Translations under genes and position numbers: made by a program | NCBI GenBank assembly: GCA_028554645.1 | Contig: JAQOOI010000068.1 | Location: 1 to 64,000, forward strand | Origin: Omphalotus guepiniiformis | Lineage: Eukaryota; Basidiomycota; Agaricomycetes; Agaricales; Omphalotaceae | DNA length: 64,000 nucleotides | Direction of reading: 5' to 3' | In this document: positions 52,375 through 63,710 of the stretch, piece after piece | Layout of the letters: each line of letters begins with the position of its first letter | Position numbering within the stretch: position 1 is the stretch's first letter | Notes under the pieces: generated by a model | What the model saw: only the letters and a program-made list of their open reading frames with translations | Database searches by the model: none | Told to the model about the DNA's origin: nothing

Positions 52375-54445
52375 ATGCCAATTAGACGCCGTCGGACTAC
52401 CAAACCAAAACCACTCATTCCGCTCTGCAAGGAATGCGGCTATGCAACAGTTTTTGCACCTAGTAGACTCATGAACATGTTCAAGGCCCCGAAGGTGGAT
52501 GTTTCATCTACACTCCCAGGTGAAGTGACACCACGGGACGCGTCTGTGATCTCCGAATGGTTGCCCCAAGCACGTCGTGACCTCGCGCTATATACTAGGG
52601 AGTTAAACCGTCTTCGGTCGCGTCTCGTCAGACTCGAGGGTATGCGAGACAGTCTGCAGGAGCGCATTGACTGTCATGCCTCGCTAGTCGCACCTGTTGC
52701 TCGCCTGCCCACTGAGGTGCTGCAGATGATCTTACATCTGAGCTGCATTCCCGATGATAGCGAGGGCCCGCATCACAGGGAGCGAGGTGTCAGTCTGATG
52801 TACCCAGCCGGTCGGACAGCTCTTCGGCTGGCATTGGTCTGCTCGCGGTGGAGGAGTGTGGCATTGGATATCCCGGAGTTGTGGTCATATATCAACGTTT
52901 CGATATTCAGTCACCGCGAGCTTGGACCTATTTTGATGTTGCCTGAGGATCGTGGCAAGCTTCAGGGTTCTAAAGAGCTTGCGCAGTGCATGGAGGCTCA
53001 CCCTGTCCAGAATGTTGTCGAGCTCTATCTCGAACGCTCTCAGGCTCATCCTCTTGACATAACTCTGTACTGCCCATCAGAATTCGAGTCTGCTCCTGAG
53101 CGTGTTGTTGAGCTCTCACCAACAGAAATTGTCTGCAACCATTTTCTCTTGGAGGTTTACAAGATATTCTGTGCACATTCACACCGATGGCGTACCGGTC
53201 ACATCAACATAGCTCACGGTCCTCAGGCTCTGCCTCGAGAGGACGTTTATGGAAGGTGGCATGATGAGGATGAGATAGATGAAGTTGCCAATGGGTACTA
53301 TGACAGTAAAGAACTCAGTGTTCCCCTGCTCGAAGTTTTGGATATATATCCTGGGCCTGCCACGATAAAACTCTCAAAAGCCCCGCGCCTTCATACACTA
53401 CGAGTAACTGCGACGCCGGAGTGGTGCCGTTTTCCCATCGAAAAAGAAATCCTCAAAGCCCCCGCCCTTCGTTCGTTGACTTTACGCAGATACGACGCTT
53501 CTGATTTGCAGAGTATTCTCTCAAAACTTGCAGTTCATTCTCGAGTTGATTTTATCTTTGAATTGCCCCATAAGGATCGGCGTTACGCATTTTATGACAA
53601 TCAGATTCGTGAATACCCAGCTCCAGCAGTGAAATCGATCTTGGTCGACTGTAGTGTTGCACAATCCCTCGACTCCCTTGTCGAGCTTTTAAAATCGTTG
53701 ACCGCGCCGAACGCTACAAAGATGGAGTTTGTACTTGGTCAGAGACAGCAAGCAACAAAGTTTCCTCACAACCTTCTACTAGGGATGATCAAGCGTTCAG
53801 CAATGCCGCTGACAATTCTGAAGATCGACGGGTTTTACATGCCGAATAAGGCGCTGGTGAAGATCTTGAAGCTTTTACCGACCATTGAGGTGCTTGAAGT
53901 GGGTGAAGGTTCTATCTGGGAGCTCAAGCGTACAGTTAGGAAGTACCTCGACGAGCATGGCTCGCAAGTGAAAGAAGCCAAGAGTGAAGGATCTCAGTGG
54001 AGAGACTTGATACGTGGTTCTACGTATGTTGAAGAAACCTTCATCTGTTCCAAACTCATTCGGGAACTCACCCTCTGTTCCTTCTTGAATGACTCGCACT
54101 CGGTCACTCCACTCCTACCCAACCTGACATCCCTCAAATTGACGTTTCGCCCTACACGTGGTTCTCAAGATCTGAAGAACATGGTGTACTCCAGGCGGTG
54201 TGATCTGGATTTATCTGCGTCGAACACTGTCCAGTCTGGATCGAACCCTGAAGCCGTAAGATTGAACTCGACTCGAAGTACAGGAGGTTTGATGTCACTA
54301 AAGCTGGTTCTCATAATGGACACGCTTATACTTGACAATCGAGAGAGAACTATGTTTCGTGAATTCGGGGATGTAATACAGGAGCTGAAGGAAGAAGGAT
54401 TGGATGCACAGATGAAGGGTTTAAAATACCATTGAGCCTAGAGTA
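52047..54445 (+). repeat. inverted repeat, left arm (F-box unit)
   Basis: About 2.4 kb including the promoter, the F-box gene and about 10 bp after its stop. It is the reverse complement of about 60858-63266. The GTCACTGCGCTCGCTTGATC segment marks the outer edge in both arms. Confidence 0.85.
52375..54435 (+). CDS. F-box domain protein, copy 1
   Basis: An intronless frame of 686 residues starts MPIRRRRTTKPKPLIPLC. A CX2C (CKECG) lies near the N-terminus, then a coiled segment (YTRELNRLRSRLVRLEGMRD), and an F-box-like motif LPTEVLQMILHLSCIPD followed by ALRLALVCSRWRSVALDIPE at about residues 110-170. The rest is leucine-rich and repeat-like (LHTLRVTATPEW, LRSLTLRRYDASDL, LTSLKLTFRP), as in agaricomycete F-box/LRR proteins. 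Such proteins recruit substrates to SCF ubiquitin ligases; targets are unknown. It is nearly identical to the gene at 60866-62920 on the other strand. Confidence 0.88.
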   Translation: MPIRRRRTTKPKPLIPLCKECGYATVFAPSRLMNMFKAPKVDVSSTLPGEVTPRDASVISEWLPQARRDLALYTRELNRLRSRLVRLEGMRDSLQERIDCHASLVAPVARLPTEVLQMILHLSCIPDDSEGPHHRERGVSLMYPAGRTALRLALVCSRWRSVALDIPELWSYINVSIFSHRELGPILMLPEDRGKLQGSKELAQCMEAHPVQNVVELYLERSQAHPLDITLYCPSEFESAPERVVELSPTEIVCNHFLLEVYKIFCAHSHRWRTGHINIAHGPQALPREDVYGRWHDEDEIDEVANGYYDSKELSVPLLEVLDIYPGPATIKLSKAPRLHTLRVTATPEWCRFPIEKEILKAPALRSLTLRRYDASDLQSILSKLAVHSRVDFIFELPHKDRRYAFYDNQIREYPAPAVKSILVDCSVAQSLDSLVELLKSLTAPNATKMEFVLGQRQQATKFPHNLLLGMIKRSAMPLTILKIDGFYMPNKALVKILKLLPTIEVLEVGEGSIWELKRTVRKYLDEHGSQVKEAKSEGSQWRDLIRGSTYVEETFICSKLIRELTLCSFLNDSHSVTPLLPNLTSLKLTFRPTRGSQDLKNMVYSRRCDLDLSASNTVQSGSNPEAVRLNSTRSTGGLMSLKLVLIMDTLILDNRERTMFREFGDVIQELKEEGLDAQMKGLKYH

Positions 54446-55695
54446 TATATTATTCAATACACATTGATTGACTTGATGTAAGTAGTCCTTTTATTTTGAA
54501 GATAATTGGACTTTGTGGTCAACACTAAGTAGTATAGATATACACACAATTTTCTGGCATTTGCTCTGAACCACCAATTTTTTGTAAGCCGAAAACAATA
54601 ATATATTCATATCCTACTGTCAGTGTACATGAACATGACAAAAAGAAACACATAAAATGTAAAGGATCCATCAGACAGACACTCCTCTCGCTGGAACAAT
54701 CCTCAAGAGTCTATACGACTCTCAACGGACCACTCCAAAACGTCCTCGAGACTTCACCCAAAGGCAAAGCCATGTTCTCAGTTAGAACGAGGGAGTGCGA
54801 ATATCATCGACTGGATTTGAAGAAGTGGCATTTGTAAAAATGCGAGACTCGGTCAGTTTCTATAAAAAGATCCTGATGAGTATGTTCTAAAGAAACAGAG
54901 AAGCAGGAGGCGGGGTTCTATACAAATTTCGGGTGGTCCGTGCGCTATGAAGCGTCGGACATTAAAGTAACAGAGCCTTTGGTCGGCTCGAGCGGCATAC
55001 ACTTCATGCTCCACTGTCATTTACAATATACCATGGCCCACGGAGGCACATCGACATTTCTTTCGTCGTACGACTTGATTTTTCAATCATAAGGCGCTCC
55101 CGTGCTCGGTCTGCCAAGGCAGGGTTGAGGGGGCATGTGTTCAAGAATCAAATTACACTGACCTAGCGAGTTCCATCCGCCACCGTGACTGTACGCCTCA
55201 TTCTTTTGGGTTTATGTTCACAAGTACTGTACATATCTAACCTCAGACGCCGTTGAATCTCATAACACTGACACTGCGAGGAAACGTAGTATCAAGTCTG
55301 GATCCGAGTTTGCCTCCTTTCGTATCGAAATCTGCGATGAGACTTGGTAAGGACGTGCATTGGAATGTCCATGTCAAGACTACTTACAAGCTATTCGCCC
55401 CCTCCGCACGAATGTTCAGCGACCGAGATCACAGCAGTCATTTGACCGAGAAGACCGAGAATGACATCTTCGCTCGAGTCCAAGCTGTCATTCGACATGT
55501 CATCCCCTCGCCTCGGCATCTGCCGAGCCTTACCTTTCTCAATCTCCCCACTATCGAACTTCAAAGTCAGCAGAATGTCAGAATCCTACATAAACTCGAA
55601 AAAAAGGCTGAAATCTCTTTCAACGGTTCTCTTCTTCTGACCACCGCCATCTTCTACGACACGACATTTCTAGTCTTTCATCAACGCCAGACTCC
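54436..55695. other. intergenic region
   Basis: The inverted-repeat homology ends about 10 bp after the F-box stop. A 148-codon plus frame at 55253-55699 overlaps the ferritin-like start in another frame and lacks domain signals; I treat it as upstream sequence. Otherwise no gene is seen. Confidence 0.5.
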
Positions 55696-56819
55696 ATGAA
55701 GTACTCGATCGTTTTCACTGCTATTCTTCCTATTTTTTGTCATCTCGCTGGTGTACAGGGTAAGTACGTTGAACGAGACGATGGTAACATCACTGGTAGG
55801 TGCATTCATCAACTCGCCTAGAGTATTCCGACTCATAACAGACATAGATGTCGACGTCTTGAACTTTGCTCTTACTCTTGAACACCTCGAGAACGCCTTC
55901 TACTCCCAAGCCCTGCAGAAATTTTCTGCCGAAGATTTCGCTTCTGCTGGGTACCCTCCCTGGGTCCGTGGGCGATATCAACAAGTCGCTGCACACGAAA
56001 AGACCCATGTGGATTTTCTTACCACCGCGCTTAAAGGAGCTGGTGCAACCCCCGTGGAAGCTTGCACGTACAAGTTGTATGTATCCAAATGGTATATCTT
56101 TTTATTGTACGCTCATTGTCTCCCCCGTCGCCCATACAAATAGCCCGTATAACGATCCGAAATCATTCGTTACGCTTAGCGCCGCGTTCGAGACTGTCGG
56201 TACTTCTGCGTATAGTGGAGCCGCTGCATTCATCTCGAATAAGGTCGGTGAACTGAAGATTGGGTATCCTGGAACCACTAATGCTGTTTTCTAGGACTAT
56301 TTGACTGCAGCTGGTACTATTCTAGCTGTGGAGGCTCGCCACTCCGGTTGGATAGACTCTGCTGTTGAGAAAGGCGCAGCCTGGAGCGGTCCCTTTGAAG
56401 TAAATCGCTTTTTTTTGTCATCTATGAGGCGGTGTTGACTGTGCAAATAGGTTCCTCTTGACCCCAACCAGGCGTTCACTATCGCCTCTCAATTCATCGA
56501 TTCCTGCCCTTCTTCGAACCCTACGCTTATAGCCAAAGCCTTCCCTAGTCTCGCTGTGTCACCCAGCACTGCGCAAGCAGGCGAGAAAGTGACTTTGCAG
56601 TTTGAGTCGAATTCAGACTCAGTATATGCTGCTTTCCTCACCTCGAACCTTGGAACCTTGATTGTACCGATCAACAGCGACAAGTCAGTGACGTTCCCTG
56701 ACAATCTTAGGGGAACGGTGTTTATCATCGTTACATCCGACAGCACCAAAGTGACTGACGAGACAACGGTGGCCGGGCCTGCGCTGCTTATGTTGCCACT
56801 TCCATCGTCGGAAAATTAG
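55696..56819 (+). CDS. secreted ferritin-like domain protein (Rds1 type)
   Basis: Five exons (55696-55759, 55842-56076, 56144-56243, 56295-56399, 56451-56819) join in frame to 290 residues. A signal peptide is likely ([19 protein letters not shown]). The ferritin-like four-helix domain follows: [34 protein letters not shown] and [12 protein letters not shown] carry the E..H, E..H and E..RH pattern of di-iron sites. The C-terminal beta domain ends in [14 protein letters not shown] and [13 protein letters not shown]. The family includes fungal stress-responsive Rds1-like proteins; its chemistry is unproven. A second member starts beyond the right edge, with its end at 63711. Confidence 0.85.
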
Positions 56820-57174
56820 TTCTACTGTATAATCGGAATGGGTCTTTGATTTGAATGTACTATATACACTCTTAACCAAATTATACCAGCAACTTGGCGC
56901 TTTCTTACATGAGTCGTGAGGACATTACAAGCAAGCACCTATTTGTATGCGCGTCTAGCGACGCGGCGCGCGTGCATGTAGCACACGCTCACGTGAAAGA
57001 TGACCAGACCGTGACTGTACGTCATATAGTCTCCTTTGACGCCAACAAATTCGTTATGATATCCGGGTTTATTGGGATATCGGCTTTGCGAAGATATTCC
57101 TCATTCCTAAAGGGATTGAATGACGAGAAGTTTCGTCAAAGTCTGGTCGATGAGGAGAAGAAGTGTTTGGGTGC
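56820..57174. other. convergent 3' flanks
   Basis: The region between the stops of the ferritin-like gene and the cysteine synthase-like gene. No real gene is seen; a plus frame at 56894-57250 overlaps the terminal exon of the neighbour and is a shadow. Confidence 0.6.
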
Positions 57175-59671
57175 TTACCAGAACTGGAGGGAAGCAAGAC
57201 ATGTGAGGGAAACGGGTATAAATTTTAGTAGGCAACACGGTACATCGTGATGAGCGCGGGCTCACCTTGGAGTAGTGTCGAGTTCCAGAGTCGCACCTGT
57301 ATGCGGGTTTTGTATTAAGTCAAGCAAGGAAAAAGGAACGAAAATACACTCACAAAATAGTCACAACCTTTTGACCTTCTTTCCACCCCATCTTCTTGAC
57401 TAGCTTGATGCATGCAACGAGGTTACATGCGCTGCTAGAGCCTAGGAAGAGACCGTCGTGTTGTACGAGGTAGCGGGACATGGCGACTGCTTCTGCGTCG
57501 GTTATTCTGTGTGTATGTGTGTGTATAGTAAGTAGGTTAGTTAAGATTGGGAATGGGGAATTTAGATAAAAGTTGGAAGACGTACCGGAATGCATCGTCG
57601 ATAATAGGAAGTGCTAATGAGAGGTTATTCGTTAGGCGGTTGATTCCACTAAAGAAGAAGAGAGATTGGAGATCGTAAGTTCGAGTTCAGTTCGAGGTTT
57701 ATCCGGGGGCGGGGGGTAGGTAGGACGAAGCAGCAGGCGAGAAACCAAGCCGACATATAACATACATTCCTTCAACAACCGTATCGACTTGATGTCTCCT
57801 CTTTGTCCCTTCAGCTTCTTTATAATCGAACATGACACCGTATTTGACCTGATTTTCTCAATTCGTTAGTATAGTATGTCCAGATTCAGATCCAGGTTCG
57901 TGAACGAAAAAGTTACCTTGTTGTATAACCCACTACCCTCTGGATCACTTAACGCGACCAAAACTTGATCGTTTTTCGATTTGATATATCTTCCTGTCCC
58001 AGCAATTGTACCTCCAGTACCTATATTATGTACGGCTCAGTCCGCCGTGATCATAGACTAGATAAACGAAACACACGTACCAGCACCACTAACGAACGCA
58101 TCCAAACGCCCATTAGTCTGCCTCCAAATCTCCGGTCCAGTCCCTTCGAAATGTGCGTCGTGGTTACTTCTATTCTATCAACACATCATGTTTTTTTCCC
58201 GTGTCAATGTCAATGTGGGAAGGGCGACAAAGTGACAGACGGACGGACGGTTAAATGATTTACTTACCTCGAATTGATCAGCGAAGAAACCTCTAGGTTT
58301 AGTTCTGAATTCTTCTGGGTTCATTTGTCCTGCGGATCCGGGATCAGAGTTGTTTTCTTGATTTTCGGCGTCTTCTTCGTCGCCGGCAGCGGTTAAGACG
58401 ATGGATGATGATACGGTTTTTAGGAGGTGGGGTTTAGATTTAGGATCTGAGGATGTTCCGAATGCTAGTGCGCGTTGCCGGGCTAGGTTCTAAGTTGTTG
58501 GGGTTGTTATAAGGCATTGACTGAGTAGGGAAATCTTTAGTTGCTCACGACGAACTGACGATGGGGAGTTATGTATGAGAATACACGAGTTAACGGGTGG
58601 ATGAACAAAACTCACCTGTTTCTTATCAACAATACTCGCAGGTCTAACTCTTTCCACATCAGCTCCGAGAGCTAACAAAGCTTTGACTTTTTCCTCCGCG
58701 ACGTCGTCTGGCATGATAATGGCTGTACGTATCGAGCTCTCAAGGCTGTCTTTACACGAACAGGTTTTTTTGCACGCACTGACATCATATCCTCTGTTGG
58801 AAATCATTGATCATTGGTCAGTGTTTTCTGGTCCTGCCGATGGGTATTGAAGGATATAAGGATATGAACCGACCTGGCACGAGCTACAGTAGCGATAGAT
58901 ATCCCTGTCGATCCAACTGTTCCTTCGAATATTCTAGAGCCTGTGTTAGGTCGGAGAAGGCCTTGAGTTTCTGCTTCGTCGATTACTTGAAGAAAGAAAG
59001 AGTCAGGATCTTGATACGATATGAGATGTTAACGTTTTAGCTACGGAACAACGTACTTTTGAGTGCAACGCGGTCTTTGACGCTTCCTCCTGGGTTTAGG
59101 AACTAAAGTAACGGATAACGGTAAGATGAATGATTTCAGGAAAGATAGGCAACCACGCTTCGTACTTCAGCTTTTCCCAAAATTTCCACACCCAGAGCAT
59201 CGCTAAGAGAGTTTATACGTATGAGTGGTGTATTGCCTTCAAAGTTCATCGATGCATCCATGGGGTCAACAATCAGCCAGAACAACCCTCTCTCAAGCTT
59301 TTTTAATCCATACCTATCAACCCAGTAACACCAGAAAGCACTTCATCACTCCTCAACTCAATCGGTCTCGGTTCAAATCGAGCAACAAGACTTTTTTCAC
59401 GTCGGGCTTTGAAGAAAAGCGCGAGAGAGGTCGATGTTAAAGATAATGAGAATCCTAGGATTAGTCCGTATAGAACGTGCCGGATGGTTGTTTGTGATGG
59501 AAAGCGGATCCAGGATGGTAGGTATGTGCTCGTTGAGGATGGCCACAACATGGAGGTGGTTGTATGCTGAGCCGACGCGTTCGGTGTCAATTCTCGGCTC
59601 ACGACTCCCAAGGCCTTTTCGTCACTGCTGCCACTGGAGACCACCGACTGTCGGCCTATGCAGCTCGTCAC
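57175..59671 (-). CDS. PLP-dependent cysteine synthase-like enzyme, membrane-anchored
   Basis: About ten exons can be followed on the minus strand. The N-terminus holds a hydrophobic anchor (HVLYGLILGFSLSLTSTSLAL), then ELRSDEVLSGVTGLIGNTPL, LSDALGVEILGKAE and NPGGSVKDRVALK with the PLP-binding lysine. RIFEGTVGSTGISIATVARA, AIIMPDDVAEEKVKALLALG, GTGGTIAGTGRY, DGLFLGSSSACNLVACIKLV and VVTILCDSGTRHYSKFW follow, with the stop at 57175-57177. This is the O-acetylserine sulfhydrylase/cystathionine beta-synthase fold of the fungal mitochondrial-outer-membrane type (yeast Mcy1-like). Substrate is unproven. Start is at 59671, or at the internal ATG at 59551. An acidic insertion (GDEEDAENQENNSDPG) lies in the middle. 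Confidence 0.85.
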
Positions 59672-59980
59672 GTTCTGTTTCTCTCATCACTTGTCAGCAA
59701 ATGTCACCTCACCGCAGGGCACTGCACAACCCGGCTTAACCTTACTCATCCAATCTATCAGCCCAACATATTATTGGCCTTAAACAAGCTTGACAATTGG
59801 CACTTCCATGCGGTCCTTACAAGGTATGGGAGGAATAACAGAATGGGCCAAGCAAAGCTCGTGATTACACGCCATCTGATTCCACGAAACTTATCTCTGA
59901 GCCTTCCAAAACTCGTATTTATACTTTCTCATCCCTTGACCCTTCCAAGTTCACTTAGTCTTGATCCACTGTACCTACTC
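59672..59980. promoter_or_regulatory. divergent promoter region
   Basis: About 310 bp lie between the divergent starts of the cysteine synthase-like gene and the CoA-binding gene. No specific motif is recognised beyond CT-rich sequence close to the plus-strand start. Confidence 0.5.
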
Positions 59981-60593
59981 ATGGCTTCCGATACCGCAGC
60001 TATCCAAAAAGTCTTCTTTAACTCGCCTTTCTACGCAGTCGTAGGAGCTTCCAAGGATCAAACAAAGTTCGGTACAAAGGTGAGGACCCGCTTGATGAAA
60101 TCGATGGAGCTGTAAGCTAACTCTAGTTCTGTTAGGTGTTGAATTGGTACAAGGCAAGGAGTATAGATGTCAAGCCTGTACATCCCGTAAGTCCACTTCG
60201 CAAGTCAAGTCTCGTCCATACAAGTTCGACTAACCCCTTGCGGCGTCTTGCGTTTAGAAAGAGTCTGAACTCGAGGGAATTCCGACTATCAAGTCAATCG
60301 ATGAGCTCGCATCCCCAAACACAACCTCAATCAGTGTTATCACCCCCGCACGCGTACGTCCCCCCTGCCAATCCAACATGCATCACTCATCGCTAACCCC
60401 ACTTCTCTCACAGATCACATTAGACATCCTAAAGAAAGCCAAAGAACTAGACGTACCAGCAGTTTGGATCCAACCCGGAGCTACAGACGAGGCCTGTATC
60501 GACTTTATCAAGACGAACGGTTTAGAAGACCGCGTTATCTACGGAGGTCCCTGTATCTTGGTCGAGGGAGATGGTATTCGCAGCAACCTGTAA
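59981..60593 (+). CDS. CoA-binding domain protein (YccU-like)
   Basis: Four exons (59981-60079, 60136-60186, 60258-60353, 60414-60593) join in frame to 141 residues. The Rossmann-type CoA-binding fold is recognisable: FYAVVGASKDQTKFGTKV, NWYKARSIDVKPVHP, GIPTIKSIDELASP and the C-terminal AVWIQPGATDEACIDF with GGPCILVEG. The length fits the small bacterial-like family of unknown function, which occurs widely in fungi. No partner is evident. Confidence 0.85.
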
Positions 60594-60865
60594 TGTAATA
60601 CTAACAGGAGAATCAATAAATTGAAGTAGATGTATTCCTTATTCTTAGACTGTACGAGTACGAATAAATATTGGATTGACCTCTTCACCCAAATCAATCC
60701 CGCCTCATGTATTTCATGTAAAGCTACAGGTCCTTTGCGGAACCCAGCTTGGATCTAGCAAATGACAGTTGTGGGTGGCATATCAACGAAGCGCCATGGT
60801 ATTCAGGGAGGATTTCATGTATTGAATCTGTCGTATATACTATACACTCATACTTTACTATAGGC
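60594..60865. other. intergenic region
   Basis: Non-coding. AATAAA-like signals lie at about 60614 and 60665, compatible with the 3' end of the CoA-binding gene. Inverted-repeat homology starts near 60855. Confidence 0.5.
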
Positions 60866-63266
60866 TCAATAGTATTTTATACCCTTCATCTGTGCATCCA
60901 ATCCTTCTTCCTTCAGCTCCTGTATCACATCCCCGAATTCGCGAAACATAGTTCTCTCTCGATTGTCAAGTATAAGCGTGTCCATTATGAGAACCAGCTT
61001 TAGTGACATCAAACCTCCTGTACTTCGAGTCGAGTTCAATCTTACGGCTTCAGGGCTCGATCCAGACTGGCCAGTGTTCGACGCAGGTAAATCCAGACCA
61101 CGCCGCCTGGAGTACACCATGTTCTTCAAATCCTGAGAGCCACATGTAGGGCGAAACATCAATTTGAGGGATGTTAGATTGGGTAGGAGAGGAGTAACCG
61201 AGTGCGAGTCATTCAAGAAGGAAGAGAGGGTGAGTTCCCGAATGAGTTTGGAACAGATGAACGTTTCTTCAACAAACGTAGAACCGCGTATTTTCAAGTC
61301 TCTCCATTGAGATCCTTCACTCTTGGCTTCTTTCACTTGCGAGCCGCGCTCAAAGTACTTCCTAATTGTACGCTTGAGCTCCCAGATAGAACCTTCACCC
61401 AGTTCAAGCACCTCAATGGTCGGTAAAAGCTTCAAGATATCCACCAGCGCGTCGTTCGGCATGTAAAACCCGTCGATCTTCAGAATTGTCAGCGGCATTG
61501 CTGAACGCTTGATCATCCCAACTAGAAGGTCGTGAGGAAACTCTGTTGCTTGCTTTCTTTGACCAAGTACAAACTCCATCTTTGTAGCGTTCGGCGCGGT
61601 CAACGATTTGAAAAGCCCGTTGAGGGATTTGAGCGTTTGTGAAACACCACAGTCGACCAGTATCGATTTCACCGCTGGAGCTGGGTCAATCTGATTGTCA
61701 TAAAATGCGTAACGCCGATCCTTATGGGGCAATTCAAAGACAAAATCAACTCCAGAATGAACTGCAAGTTCTGAGAGAATACTCTGCAAATCAGAAGCGT
61801 CGTAACTGCGTAAAGTCAACGAACGAAGCGCGGGGGCTTTGAGAATTTCTTTTTCGATGGGAAAACGGCTCCACTTCGGCGTCGCAGTTACTCGTAGTGT
61901 ATGAAGGCGCGGGGCTTTTGAGAGTTTTATAGTGGCAGGCCCGAGATATATATCCAAAACTTCGAGCAGGGGAACACTGAGTTCTTTACTGTAATAGTAC
62001 CCATTGGCAACTTCATCTATCTCGTAGTCATCATGCCACTTTCCATAAGCCACTCGAGGCAGAGCCTGAGGACCGTGAGCTATGTTGATGTGGCCGGTAC
62101 GCCATCGGTGTGAATGTGCACAGAATATCTTGTACAGCTCCAAGAGAAAATGGTTGCAGACACATTCTGTTGGTGAGAGCTCAACAACATACTCAGGACT
62201 AGACTCGAATTCTGATGGGCAGTACAGAGTTATGTCAAGAGGATGAGCGTGAGAGCGTTCGAGATAGAGCTCGACTACATTCTGGACAGGGTGAGCCTCC
62301 ATACACTGTGCAAGCTCGTCAGAACCTTGAAGCTTGCCACGATCCTCAGGCAACATCAAAATAGGTCCAAGCTCGCGGTGGCTGAATATCGAAACATTGA
62401 TATATGACCACAACTCCGGGATATCCAATGCCACGCTCCTCCACCGCGAGCAGACCAATGCCAGCCGAAGAGCTGTCCGACCGGCTGGGTACATCAGACT
62501 GACACCTCGCTCCCTGTGATGCGGGCCCTCGCTATCATCGGGAATGCAGCTCAGATGTAAAATCATCTGCAGCACCTCAGTGGGCAGACGAGCGACAGGT
62601 GCGACGAGCGATGCGTGACGGTCAATGCGCTCCTGCAGACTGTCTCGCATACCCTCGAGTCTAACGAGACGCGACCGAAGACGGTTTAATTCCCTAGTAT
62701 ATAGCGTGAGGTCGCGACGCGCCTTGGGCAACCACTCGGAGATCACAGACGCGTCCCGTGGTGTCACTTCACCTGGGAGTATAGATGAAATATCCACCTT
62801 CGGAGCCTTGAACCTGTTCATGAGTCTACTAGGTGCAAAAACTGTGGCATAACCGCATTCCTCGCAGAGCGGAATAGGTGGTATTGGAGCTTTGGTAGTC
62901 CGACGGCGTCTAATTGGCATCCTTGCAATGAACGTGCAATGAAGATCTTGGGAAAGCTTCAGAAAGAAGACTCGGGTTTGAATGAAAATCCTACAAATGA
63001 AACATGACGAGCACAGAAGTAGACAAAAGTGGATTCAGAAGAAATTTGAAGTCTGTGGGCAGTATGAACGTACCAGTGAGAAGTTGATGTTTAAGGATAC
63101 CAACTCTTCGTGATATTCCAAGAATCCCCAGAAAGTGTTTTATGAGGAGAAAGTCAAGAGCCACCAACCGAGATACCGTTTTTAAAAGCCATTGATGAGT
63201 CATCGAATACGGTCATGTGAGCGTGATCAAGCGAGCGCAGTGACTCAGCGCTAATGAGCTCACCTT
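60858..63266 (-). repeat. inverted repeat, right arm (F-box unit)
   Basis: The mirror copy of the left arm, separated from it by about 6.4 kb of unique genes. The promoter part has more differences and small gaps than the coding part. Confidence 0.85.
60866..62920 (-). CDS. F-box domain protein, copy 2
   Basis: An intronless frame of 684 residues starts MPIRRRRTTKAPIPPIPLC and is nearly the same as copy 1 along its whole length, including the F-box LPTEVLQMILHLSCIPD and the leucine-rich repeats. Differences are scattered substitutions plus small in-frame indels (a lost ED near residue 287, a shortened segment in place of IREYPAP near residue 410, and changes near residue 540). Both copies remain open, which suggests either a recent duplication, gene conversion or selection to keep both. 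Confidence 0.88.
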   Translation of the reverse strand: MPIRRRRTTKAPIPPIPLCEECGYATVFAPSRLMNRFKAPKVDISSILPGEVTPRDASVISEWLPKARRDLTLYTRELNRLRSRLVRLEGMRDSLQERIDRHASLVAPVARLPTEVLQMILHLSCIPDDSEGPHHRERGVSLMYPAGRTALRLALVCSRWRSVALDIPELWSYINVSIFSHRELGPILMLPEDRGKLQGSDELAQCMEAHPVQNVVELYLERSHAHPLDITLYCPSEFESSPEYVVELSPTECVCNHFLLELYKIFCAHSHRWRTGHINIAHGPQALPRVAYGKWHDDYEIDEVANGYYYSKELSVPLLEVLDIYLGPATIKLSKAPRLHTLRVTATPKWSRFPIEKEILKAPALRSLTLRSYDASDLQSILSELAVHSGVDFVFELPHKDRRYAFYDNQIDPAPAVKSILVDCGVSQTLKSLNGLFKSLTAPNATKMEFVLGQRKQATEFPHDLLVGMIKRSAMPLTILKIDGFYMPNDALVDILKLLPTIEVLELGEGSIWELKRTIRKYFERGSQVKEAKSEGSQWRDLKIRGSTFVEETFICSKLIRELTLSSFLNDSHSVTPLLPNLTSLKLMFRPTCGSQDLKNMVYSRRRGLDLPASNTGQSGSSPEAVRLNSTRSTGGLMSLKLVLIMDTLILDNRERTMFREFGDVIQELKEEGLDAQMKGIKYY

Positions 63267-63710
63267 CTAAGGCTCCAACCGTACCGTATAGTATACTGTA
63301 TATACACGGTTAATACCGTATCCGTAAGCGTATGTGTCTAGGCTCCAAGACCGGATTTAAATATACTGTATATACTGTATATACTGTATATATGGATGAC
63401 ACCTTCACTCAACGACGAAATCGCGAAAGTTTCAAATCTTCATTCGGGCCTCACGTTCCAGCCCTAACTCAACGAAAACTATCAGAGGAGCGTGCTACAA
63501 AGCTCAAGTCAATATCACTTACAGAAAGTCCATGGGCGAGATCGTCCTAGCAGCAAGAATGCAGGAAATTGCTTGTTCCAAAGCATACATTCACTGATTA
63601 CGTGCCAAAACGCCGAGCATATTTATCATAGCAAAGTCCATACAACATCGTAATCATCAACAGAGTCCATTCAAGGCTCAACTACAATCCCAAACACTCT
63701 CTTCGTTACT
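63267..63710. other. intergenic, TATACTG repeats
   Basis: The sequence TATACTG or ACTGTATATA is repeated several times at 63285-63305 and 63360-63392, forming a near-palindromic AT-rich cluster. No gene is seen. It lies between the F-box promoter and the 3' end of the ferritin-like gene. Confidence 0.6.

Noticed and set aside
55253..55699. 148-codon frame upstream of the ferritin-like gene
   Set aside because: It overlaps the confident ferritin-like start in another frame, has no domain or signal, and is better read as upstream sequence.
52375..62920. The two F-box genes as a transposable element with terminal inverted repeats
   Set aside because: The interval contains ordinary conserved host genes and no transposase; the arms are gene duplicates.
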